A stretch of DNA of 64,000 nucleotides, taken from the NCBI RefSeq assembly GCF_021458635.1, contig NZ_JAIRDQ010000016.1, positions 3,216 through 67,215 on the forward strand, read 5' to 3'. This DNA is from Bradyrhizobium monzae. GTDB taxonomy: Bacteria > Pseudomonadota > Alphaproteobacteria > Rhizobiales > Xanthobacteraceae. The translations under genes and the position numbers were made by a program. The notes beneath the pieces are model-generated. The model made no database searches. It had not been told where the DNA came from and worked only from the letters and a program-made list of their open reading frames with translations. Of the stretch, positions 50,893 through 60,200 are shown one piece after another. Each line of letters opens with the position of its first letter. Position 1 is the stretch's first letter.

Positions 50893-51918
50893 GTGAAAGC
50901 CGTCCATACCGAACTGCACCGCAGCCACGATCCGCAATTCTTCCTGGTCCGCGGCGTCGTCAAGCGCACCACCGAGCAGCCCGAGCGCGCAGACCGCCTG
51001 CTCAAGGGCTTGAAAGACGGCAAGCATCAACTGGTCGAGCCGACGACATTCGGCCAGGGCCCGCGCGCGCGCATTCACAGCCCGGAATATCTGTCGTTCC
51101 TGAGCGAAGCCTGGGATGCCTGGACGGCGCTCGGTGATTCCGGCCCGGAGATGATCGGCAACATCCATCCCGTGCGCCATGCCGCGACTTATCCCACCCA
51201 CATCGTCGGCAAGCTCGGCTGGCACACCGCCGACACCGCAGCGCCGATCGGTCCCGGCACTTGGGCTGCGGCCTGCGCAGCGACGGATGTCGCGGTCACC
51301 GCGGCGCAGATGGTGATGGATGGCGAGGATGCGACCTACGCGCTGTGCCGCCCGCCCGGTCATCACGCCTATCGCGACATGGCCGGCGGCTTCTGCTTCC
51401 TCAACAACAGCGCGATTGCCGCGGCCCACCTGCGCCTTAAACATGAGCGCGTCGTCATTCTCGACGTCGATGTCCACCACGGCAACGGCACGCAAGGCAT
51501 CTTCTACGCGCGGCCGGATGTCTACACGGTCTCGATCCACGCCGATCCGATTGCGTACTATCCCTACGTGTGGGGCTATGCGCATGAGCGCGGCGAAGGG
51601 CCCGGCCTCGGCGCTAACCTCAACATTCCGCTGGCGATCGGCACCGGCGATGACGGCTACATCCAGGCCATGGACGTCGCGCGCAGGGCGATCGAATCCT
51701 TTGCACCCGGCGCGCTCGTGATCGCGCTCGGCCTCGACGCCTCCGAGCACGATCCGTTGAAGGGCCTCGCCGTCACCACACCCGGCTTCCGCCGCATCGG
51801 CCAGGCCATTGCGAAGCTGGGCCTGCCGACCGTATTCGTGCAGGAGGGCGGCTATCTCTCGGATATTTTGGGTGCGAACCTGACGTCAGTGCTGGCGGGG
51901 TTCGAAGAGGCGCGGTGA
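50893..51918 (+). CDS. acetylpolyamine amidohydrolase (class II HDAC-like)
   Basis: 341 residues from GTG 50893. The zinc-dependent deacetylase core is intact: CRPPGHHAYRDMAGGFCFLNN, DVDVHHGNGTQGIFY with Asp and His zinc ligands, and LGLDASEHDPLKGL with the second Asp. The MKAVHTELHRSHDPQFFLVRG start and the late QEGGYLSD are characteristic of the AphA group, which removes acetyl groups from acetylputrescine and other acetylpolyamines. It would supply free polyamines to the amine-degrading genes nearby. Confidence 0.93.
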   Translation: MKAVHTELHRSHDPQFFLVRGVVKRTTEQPERADRLLKGLKDGKHQLVEPTTFGQGPRARIHSPEYLSFLSEAWDAWTALGDSGPEMIGNIHPVRHAATYPTHIVGKLGWHTADTAAPIGPGTWAAACAATDVAVTAAQMVMDGEDATYALCRPPGHHAYRDMAGGFCFLNNSAIAAAHLRLKHERVVILDVDVHHGNGTQGIFYARPDVYTVSIHADPIAYYPYVWGYAHERGEGPGLGANLNIPLAIGTGDDGYIQAMDVARRAIESFAPGALVIALGLDASEHDPLKGLAVTTPGFRRIGQAIAKLGLPTVFVQEGGYLSDILGANLTSVLAGFEEAR

Positions 51919-51978
51919 GGTAGCCGTCATTCTCCGTCATTGCTGTGGCGACGGCATGACCAGGTCGGCGTCATCGTA

Positions 51979-52959
51979 CTAAAACAGTCCGCTCGCCTTC
52001 AGCGCGCTGCAAACGTGCTGCATCTCGGTCTCGTCCGCGACCATGTCGAGCATGATCGTGGTCAGGCCCTGCGCGGCAAATTCCTTCAGCTTCGCGCCGA
52101 TCTCGGCATAGCTGCCGACGAGATACGGGCAGTCAGCCTGGAAGGTGAGGTACGGCAGCAGCCAATAGCCGTTGTCCGCGAGCTCGCCGCTCTGGCCCTC
52201 ATACAGTCGCCGCTTCCAGACGGAATCGGAGTTCGCCACCGTGAGCGCGAGCAGTTCGCGATCGTCGGGGTTGTCGTGAAATCGGGCCTTCGCCGCCTGC
52301 CGCGCGTCCTCGCTGCTCGCGCGTGCAAAGATGCCAAAATTCATTCCGGGGGCGTTGAGACCGCGATCGAGATCGGGTGGCAGCATCTGCATCTTGATGC
52401 AGCCCGTCTCCGCCGCGACACGTTGCGCCGCATCCGATTGCCCCGCGATCAAAAATTCCGGCATCAACTCGGCCGGCAGGCGTGGCCGGAGTTGCAAATT
52501 GCCGGCGCGATAGAATCGGCCGTCGGCGTTCACCGGCCTCGGGCTCGCGAGCAACTGGCGCATCAGCGCGACGAACTCGCCGAGCCGGACATAGCGGTCG
52601 GCATGCGACTGCTCGTCGCCCAGCCCCTGCAGATCGCTGACCGCGGTCCCCGTGATCATGTTGAGATAGACTTTGCGGCCGTAGAGCTGCGCAAGGGACG
52701 ACACGAACTTCGCCGCCGTGAACGGGTGCATGTAGACGGGATTGACGGCGATCAGCGGCGAGGACCGCGTCGTTGCCGCGATGATGTGCTGGGCCATCGC
52801 CCATGGCTCGACGAAGACGTCATTGCCTTCGAACAGCAGAATGCCTTCGAAGCCGTTGCGGTCGGCGAACCCCGCCACCCGCATCAGCTCGCCGGCATAT
52901 TTTTGGGGATCGCGGTTGCGCGAAATCGCGGGAAAGACGCGCAGCCGCGCCGGGATCAT
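51979..52959 (-). CDS. luciferase-like flavin-dependent monooxygenase of the NRPS locus
   Basis: 326 residues from ATG 52959, overlapping the PPTase stop (ATGA). TIM-barrel LLM fold: MRVAGFADRNGFEGILLFEG, IIAATTRSSPLIAVNP, KVYLNMITGTAVSDLQGLGD, AGQSDAAQRVAAETG and a C-terminal LTTIMLDMVADETEM. It resembles the alkanesulfonate/limonene monooxygenase group that uses FMNH2. Coupling to the PPTase and position after the NRPS suggest that it tailors or prepares a building block of the peptide, but the reaction cannot be predicted. Confidence 0.87.
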   Translation of the reverse strand: MIPARLRVFPAISRNRDPQKYAGELMRVAGFADRNGFEGILLFEGNDVFVEPWAMAQHIIAATTRSSPLIAVNPVYMHPFTAAKFVSSLAQLYGRKVYLNMITGTAVSDLQGLGDEQSHADRYVRLGEFVALMRQLLASPRPVNADGRFYRAGNLQLRPRLPAELMPEFLIAGQSDAAQRVAAETGCIKMQMLPPDLDRGLNAPGMNFGIFARASSEDARQAAKARFHDNPDDRELLALTVANSDSVWKRRLYEGQSGELADNGYWLLPYLTFQADCPYLVGSYAEIGAKLKEFAAQGLTTIMLDMVADETEMQHVCSALKASGLF

Positions 52960-53690
52960 TCCGCCGCTTCCTGGAGCGGCCAGGCGTTGCGGGTGATGCG
53001 AAGGCCGCCGGCCGCACGGGAGCCGTCGGCGATCGCCAGGCGATGCGAGGGTGACGGCGAGCACAGCGAGAAGCGCCAGCCTGCGGGATCGTCGGAAATA
53101 TCGGGCTTGAAGCTGATCTCGATCGCCTCCCGCGACACCTGCATTGCGAATGCATCGAGCGGCAGGTTGAGCCCAAAACCCCTGGCTTTCAGATAGGCTT
53201 CCTTCAGCGTCCAATAGTCGAAGAAGCGCTCGATCGCGACCGGCTCCGGCAGTCCGCGCAGGGTCTCGACCTCTTCCGGCGCAAAGAAGCGCAGCGCGGT
53301 GGAAAACGGCGCGACGCGCCGCGACACCGTCTCGACGTCGACACCGACGGTCTCGTGCTTCGACACGACGCAAGCCACGCAGCCGTCGGCATGGGACAGG
53401 CTGAAATGCAGCGCCGTCGAAGTCGCAGGCGCCGCGACAAAGGGTCGCCCGTAGCGACCGGCCGAAAACGTCCAGTCGGTCGGTTCGACCTCGGGGGCCG
53501 CATGCGAGAGTGCCAGGCGCAACATCGCGTGCGCGAAGATATATTGCCGCTGATGCCGCTCGAACATGAAGCGATCGGCGCGTATCCGTTCGTCGACCGA
53601 GAGCAGCCGCAGGCACGTCTCGACCGCGCCCGGCGTGTCGATGCTCTCGATCAATCCGACAAACAGTTCAATTTCGTCGTCTGCCATCAA
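52956..53690 (-). CDS. Sfp-type 4'-phosphopantetheinyl transferase
   Basis: 244 residues, the Sfp length. Motifs: HFSLSHADGCVACVVSK, VGVDVETVSRR with the Mg-binding Asp and Glu, and FFDYWTLKEAYLKARGFGL. It attaches the phosphopantetheine arm of coenzyme A to carrier-protein Ser residues; the two carrier domains of the NRPS encoded upstream on the same strand are the obvious targets. Its stop overlaps the monooxygenase start. An alternative start lies one codon later. Confidence 0.93.
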   Translation of the reverse strand: MMADDEIELFVGLIESIDTPGAVETCLRLLSVDERIRADRFMFERHQRQYIFAHAMLRLALSHAAPEVEPTDWTFSAGRYGRPFVAAPATSTALHFSLSHADGCVACVVSKHETVGVDVETVSRRVAPFSTALRFFAPEEVETLRGLPEPVAIERFFDYWTLKEAYLKARGFGLNLPLDAFAMQVSREAIEISFKPDISDDPAGWRFSLCSPSPSHRLAIADGSRAAGGLRITRNAWPLQEAAE

Positions 53691-53915
53691 TTGGGCCCAT
53701 AACGTCAGGCGGAGGCCAAATCCGGCCCTGACCGAAGAATCAACGGAGCAGGAATCAACTAAGTGCGCCGCTTCTAGCGGCCCACCCAGGCAAATTCTTG
53801 TCGATTGCTGGCCGGTTTACAGGCGCAAGCTTGTGCGAGACCCCAACTCGACAGGCGAGCGGCCAAAATTTGGAAATAAAATTGAAGATTCGTGCGGCGT
53901 CCCGACCGACAAGTC

Positions 53916-54080
53916 TTACTTTTTCTTCTTGGCCTTTTTGCCGCCCAGCATCGAAAGGCTGGCGTCGACGTCCTTCAGGGCCGACTGGAGCTTCTTCTTC
54001 TCGCCGGTGAGAAGCTTTTGCAGGGACTTGCGGTCCTTGTCGCTCAGCGAGGTACCCTTGGTAAATTTGATGAAACCCAT
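53916..54080 (-). CDS. 54-residue Lys-rich protein between NRPS and PPTase genes
   Basis: ATG 54080 with a GGGGGAG site upstream; stop TAA. The translation reads MGFIKFTKGTSLSDKDRKSL, then QKLLTGEKKKLQSALKDVDA and a tail SLSMLGGKKAKKKK. It is a short amphipathic helical protein with a strongly basic end and no signal peptide. It is downstream of the NRPS gene (145 bp) and upstream of the PPTase gene (225 bp) on the same strand. The composition is unlike its neighbours. Function unknown; the helix with regular Lys/Leu spacing could bind nucleic acid, membrane or the synthetase. Confidence 0.65.
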   Translation of the reverse strand: MGFIKFTKGTSLSDKDRKSLQKLLTGEKKKLQSALKDVDASLSMLGGKKAKKKK

Positions 54081-54225
54081 AATAAGCACTCCCCCGGTTG
54101 AAAATAATCGTCCAAATCAAAAATGCAGGACAATCTTGCGCGGCGTGCACCAAAGAATCAAGATGCAACTTGATCATTCACAGCTCTGGCGAGTGAACCC
54201 ACGTTCGGCGCGGGCTAACAGCCGG

Positions 54226-57200
54226 TCATGCCGCCCGGCGGGCGAGCAATCGTTCGAGCGGCGTATTGGGCTGGGTAATGGCGGCCCCCAGAAGCGCAAC
54301 GAGATCCTCCATCCACGTGCCGACCATGGCGCCGTCGAACAGCTCGCTCTTGTAATTGCACGAACCTGTGATCCCGGTCGGTCGCTCCTTCAGCATCAAC
54401 GATAGCCAGGTCTGGTCGACCGGCAGCACCGGCTGGCCCTCGCGCGCGACGTTGCCGATCGATCGCACCGCAACATTGGGCAGGTCGAGCGGCTGGCGCA
54501 GCGGATTTTGCAGAGTGAAATAGACTTGGAGCAGCGGAGCCGGATCGATGCCCTCCTGCTCCAGATGGTCGGCCAGAATGTTGAACGGCAGCTCCTGCCG
54601 GCCATGCGCTTCGAGCACGCTTTGGCGTACGCGGCCCAAGGCCTGCGTGAACGACAGATCCGGCGTGATTCGGCTGCGGACGATCACCGTGTTCTCGAAC
54701 GGACCCACGATCCCCTCGGTATCCGGCTGGGCGCGGTTGGCCATGGCAGTGGCGACCGAGATGTCCGTGCGTCCGGTCCGCGCCAGCAGCAGGGCCTTGA
54801 GGCCGGTGAGCAGACACATGAACAGCGTGGCGTTGTGCTGGCGCGCATAGGCCGTGAGCCGAACGACCAGGTCGCGCTCCAGGCTGAGCGGATGATGGCC
54901 GGTCGACGCGCCCGGCCGTGCTTCGCCGTCAAACAGGGGCGCTGAACCGCGCAAAGTCTCGGTCCAGTCGGCGGCCTGGCGGCGTGCCGCCTCGGTGCCG
55001 CACCACCAGCGCTGCCAGCGTGCGACGTCGGAGAACGCGAGCGGCATCTTTGGCAGGGGTGCCGAGGCATGGCCTGCCAGCGCGGCGTAGCGGTTGGACA
55101 GTTCGTCGAACAGCACGCCGATCGACCAGCCATCGGCGGCGGCATGGTGCAGCGTCAGCAGCAGGATGTGATCCTCGGCATGCAGCCGCAGCAGCCGCGC
55201 CCGTAGCAACGGCGCTCGGGCGGCGTCGACCGGCGTGTAGGTCTCCTGGGCGATCAGGAGCTCGATCTTCCTCAATTCGAGTGCTTTGCGGCGCTTGTTG
55301 TTGTGGGGCCGCCCGTCGCCGATGGCCTCGACGGTCAGGACCGGACCGAGCGCGGCGGGCGCGATGATGCGGCTGACCGGCTCCTCGCCGTTCCACGCGA
55401 ACGCCGTGCGTAACGATTCGTGGCGGCGGGCGATGTCGTCGATGGCCTGCGCCAGCATGCGCGGATCGATCGGGCCTTCGAGGTGGAAAGCGAAGGGCAG
55501 GTTGAACAGCGGCAGATCGGGCAGGTTCTGCTCGATCCGCATCATCTGGTCCTGCGCAATCGACAGCGTGGGCGGTCCGCGATCGGCCAGGCGTGGCACG
55601 CCGGCCGCGGGCTTTTGCGGTTTCGTGGCCACGGCCTCGTCGACCCGCCGGGCGAGCTCTTCGATCGTCGGCGCCTCGAAGATGGTCTTGATCGGCAGCG
55701 AGACCCCGAGCGCACGGGCCACGCGCGCCATCGCCTGGCCCGCCAGCAGCGAATGGCCGCCGAGGTCGAAGAAATTGTCGGTGACGCCCAGGCTCTCGAC
55801 CTTGAGCAGATCGATCCAGATGTCGGACAGCACCTTCTCGGTGAAGCGGCGGGCCGGCACGGCGGCTTCCGTCCCGGCGGTCTCCTGTTGCGCAGGCGCC
55901 AGCACGGCGGAGCGATCGAGCTTGCCATGGGCATTGAGCGGAATCTGATCCAGGAACAGGAAGGCCGACGGGATCGCATGAACAGGCAGCCGGCTCTTGA
56001 GGAAGTCGCGCAACTCGCTGGCGCTGATCTGGCTGCCGGATTTGGCAACGACATGGGCGATCAGTCTGACATCGCCGTTGGCGTCGCGACGCGGCTCGAC
56101 GATGCCGGCGCGGACGCTCGCGTGGTCGCCAAGCGCAGCCTCGATCTCCTTGAGCTCGATGCGATAGCCGCGGACCTTGACCTGAAGGTCGGCGCGGCCG
56201 AGACATTCGATCGTCCCGTCGGCGCGGCGGCGGGCGAGGTCGCCGGTGCGGTACAGCCGCGCGCCTTGCCGGCGTGCGAACGGATCGGGGATGAAGCGCT
56301 GGCGGCTCTGGGCGGGATCGTTGGTATAGCCGCGGCCGACGCCGGCGCCGCCGATGCAGAGCTCGCCGACCACGCCGATCGGCTGCGGCTCCAGATTTGC
56401 ATCGAGCACATACAGCTCGGTATTGGGCAACGGCGCGCCGACCGGGACATTGGTCGTCGCCGTGTCCGGCGCCCTGCTCAGCCGGTGCAGGGACACGTCA
56501 TCAGAACATTCCGAGGCGCCGTAGGCGTTGATCAGCGGCACCTTCGGGCAGCGAGCGAACCAGGCGCGGCAGAGCTCGACCGGGAGCGGCTCGCCCGTCG
56601 AGATCAGCAGCCGCAGCTTCGCAAAGGCGCGCAGCATCGGGGCCTCGTCGAGGCGTTCGAGGATCACGCGGAGCAGCGAGGGGACGATCTCGAGCACCGT
56701 GATGCCCTCGCGTTCGATCTCCCGCGCCAGCAGCATCGGGTCCTGCACGACCGAATTGCTGCAGACATGGACGCGTGCGCCAACCATGGGAGCGGCGAGG
56801 AACTGCCAGACCGAGATCACAAAGCTCTGCGGTGCGGTCTGCGCGATCACGTCCTTGCTCGTGAGGCCGAGTTCGGCGATCAGTGACGCCAGATGGTTCG
56901 ACAGCCCGCGCTGCTCGATCATGACGCCCTTCGGCGCGCCGGAAGAGCCGGACGTATAGATAAGATAGGCGAGGCTCGCGCTTGCGCGCGGCGCCGCGCG
57001 GGCGGGCTTGGTCGATGCCAGCGCGATTGCGTCCTCGAGCCCGGCGACCTGGATGGGCGCGACCAGCGGCTCGAGCACCGCCTCAACCATGGCGGACTGC
57101 GCACGTCCCGTCAGCAGCACGGTCGCGCAGCTTGATCCGAGGATGGTTGCGAGTCTCGCCGGTGGCTGCTCGGGATCGAGGTTCAGGAAGGCCGCGCCCG

Positions 57201-60200
57201 CGCGCTGCACCGCGATCATCGCCGCGAGCAGGTCGGGCCCGCGATAGGCAAGCAGTGCGACGACCGTCTCCGCGCCGACGCCCTCGCGGGCAAGCCAGCG
57301 CGCGATCGCCTGGCTGCGGCGCGCCAGCTCGCGATAGCTCAGGGACAGACGTCCGTCGGATATCGCCACGGCATTCGGCGTCTTCTTCGCCTGCCGCTCG
57401 AAGCGTTCGCAGAGATTGCCGCGCGTCGCGAAATTGGCCGGCCGGCCTTTCGTCGGCAGCCGCCGGCGCTCGGCGTCGGTGAGCAGCGGCAGACGCGAGA
57501 TGCGCTGCTCGGGATTGGCGATGACCGCCTTGAGGAGGGTCTTGAATTGATCCGCCATACCTTCGATCGTGACCGCATCGAACAGATCGGTGGCGTATTC
57601 GAAGAAGCCGGTGAAGCGGCCCTCGGCATCGACCAGCTCGAGCGTGATGTCGAAGCGCGCGACTTTTGGGTCGATCTCCAGCCGGCGCGTCGACAGGCCG
57701 GGGAAGTGCGCCGCCTCGATCGATGCGTTCTGGAGAATGAACATGATCCGAAACAGCGGATTGCCGTCGCTCCTTCGCGCAATCTGCAATGCGCGCAGGA
57801 CTTCCTCGATCGGAAGGTCCTGGTTGCGATAGGCATCGAGCGTGACCTGGCGCGCCCGGCGCAGCATCTCGCCGAAGGTTGGATCGCCGCCGAAATCGTT
57901 GCGCAGGATCAGCGTATTGGCAAACAGTCCGATCAGCCTCTCGCTTTCGATCTGGTTGCGATTGGCGATCAGCGACCCCGTCGCGACATCCTCATGCCCG
58001 GTATGGCGGAACAGCAGGCACTGGAATACCGCGAGCAGCGCCATGAACGGCGTCACGCCCTGGTCCTGGCTCAGCGCGCGAATGTCCGCCGAAAGCGCCT
58101 TGGAGAACTCGAAATAGTGACGGGCGCCTTGACCGCTCCAGATCTCTGGCCGCGGACGGTCGGTCCGCAGCGGTAGCGTGGTGACGCCGTCAAGCTGCGT
58201 TCGCCAATACTCGAGCTGCTCCTTGGCTGCCGGGGTCTGCGCCCAGCTTTGCTGCCAGCGCGCAAAGTCGCGATATTGGAAGCCGGGCGGGGGCAGCGCC
58301 GTCACACTTCCCCTGCGTGCGGCGGAATATCCGGCTGCGAGCGCCTCCCAGAGCAGCCGCTGTGACCAGCCGTCGGTGACGAGGTGATGCACGTTGACGA
58401 CCAGCGCATGGCTGGATTTGTCGAACGAGAACAGCGTGACCTTCAGCGGCGGCTCGCGGGCGAGATCGAACGGATATTGCGCAAGCTCGAGCGCTTCGCG
58501 CCGGACGACGGCAGCCTGCCGGTGCGAAGGACAGGGTCTCAGCTTGATCCGTTCGAACCGCGGCGGCGCCTCGAGCGCGCGCTGCACCGGCTCGCCCTCG
58601 CGTTCGACGAAGACCGAGCGCAGCGCTTCATGGCGCGCGCAGATCGCAGCGAGGCTCGCCTGGAGCGCAGCGATATCGACTTGCCCCTTGAGCAGCGCGA
58701 CCTCGACCACGTTATAATTGTAGCGCGTCGGATCGAGCCGAGAGAGCACATACATCCGCTGCTGCTGGAACGACAGCGGCGCGTCCCCTTCAAAGGCCTC
58801 GGGGCGCCATGCCGGCAGCGTCGCATCGCGGTGGGCTGTGGTCTCGAGCCGGGCCGCAAGAGCGCCGACCGTGGCGCAATCAAAGATGTCCTCGAACGAG
58901 AAGTCGACGTTGAAGCGCTCGCGCAGGCGCGAGCGCATCTGCGTGACCGCGAGCGAGTCCGCGCCGAGCGCAAAGACATCCTGATCGATGCCCACTCTCG
59001 GAAGCTCCAAGAGATTGGCCCAGATCTCCGCGAGCTGGGTCTCGATCGCGTTGCGCGGCAGCTGCGTCTCGTCGTCATCATGGGCTGCCGAAATCAGGTC
59101 GGCCAGCGCGTTGCGCTTGACCTTGCCACTGGCACCCTTCGGCAGCGCCGTCACGTTGCGGATCAGGCTCGGCACCTTGTAGGCGGCGAGGCGTTTGCGC
59201 GCGAACTGGCGCAGCTGGTCGGAGGTCGCCTCGGAATTTGCCCGGAGCACAACGACAGCGGCGACGTTCTCGCCGAGCTTGGCGTGAGGAATGGCAAAGA
59301 CACCGGCTTCCAGCACCGCCGGATGGGCCAGCAGCACCTCTTCCACCTCCAGCGGCGACACCTTCTGGCCGCCGCGGTTGATGACGTCCTTGATGCGGCC
59401 GACGATGAAGAGATAACCGTCGGCATCGAGATAGCCGAGATCGCCGGTTCGGAACCAGCCGTCGCGAAACGCGGCCTGCGTCGCTGCCTCGTCATTGTAA
59501 TAGCCGCGGCTCATGTTCGGTCCGCGCAGCATGATTTCGCCACGTTCGCCGTTCGCAAGCGCGCGGCCGGTCTCGTCCATGATGGCGATCTCAGGACCTG
59601 CGGCGCGGCCGACCGATCCGATCTTGCGCAGCTCGAACGGATTGGCGGCAATCTGCGAGGCCGCTTCAGTCATGCCGTAGGTTTCCAGCACGGGCACGCC
59701 GAACATCGTCTCCAGCCCGTTGAGGATCGCGGGCGCAAGCGAGGACGAGGCCGAGCGGATCACGCGCAGCGATGACGCGCGGGCGCGCTCCGGATTGGCT
59801 TCCGCGGCCGTCAGCAGCGCGCGATGAATGGTCGGCACCGCCGTGTACCAGGTCGGCCGCAGATCCCGCACCCAGCCGAAGAAGGACGGCGCGTCGAAAC
59901 CGCCGGTCACGATTACGCTGGAGCCCGCAGCCAGCGCGGTCAGGAGGCCGGAGATCAGGCCATGCGCGTGAAACAGCGGCAGGGCATTCAGCAGGCGATC
60001 CTGCGATGTGAGCGACAGCACGCGGCCGGCATTTTGCGCGGAGAGGCAGACATTGCGATGCGTCAGCGGCACCATTTTCGGCCGCGCCGCCGTGCCTGAC
60101 GTCAGCAGGATGAAGGCATCGTCCTCCGCACCCGCGGCGCCACTCGTGTTCGCTGGGCCGATCGTCGGGCCGATGAATTCACAGCCGCCGAGATCCGTCT

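Noticed and set aside
53755..54177. 140-codon minus-strand frame between NRPS and PPTase genes
   Set aside because: The 54-residue frame in the same place has a better ribosome site and a cleaner translation; the longer frame is its shifted shadow.
58384..59775. 463-codon plus-strand frame
   Set aside because: It is antisense to the NRPS and shows only an Arg/Asp-rich mirror of conserved domain sequence.
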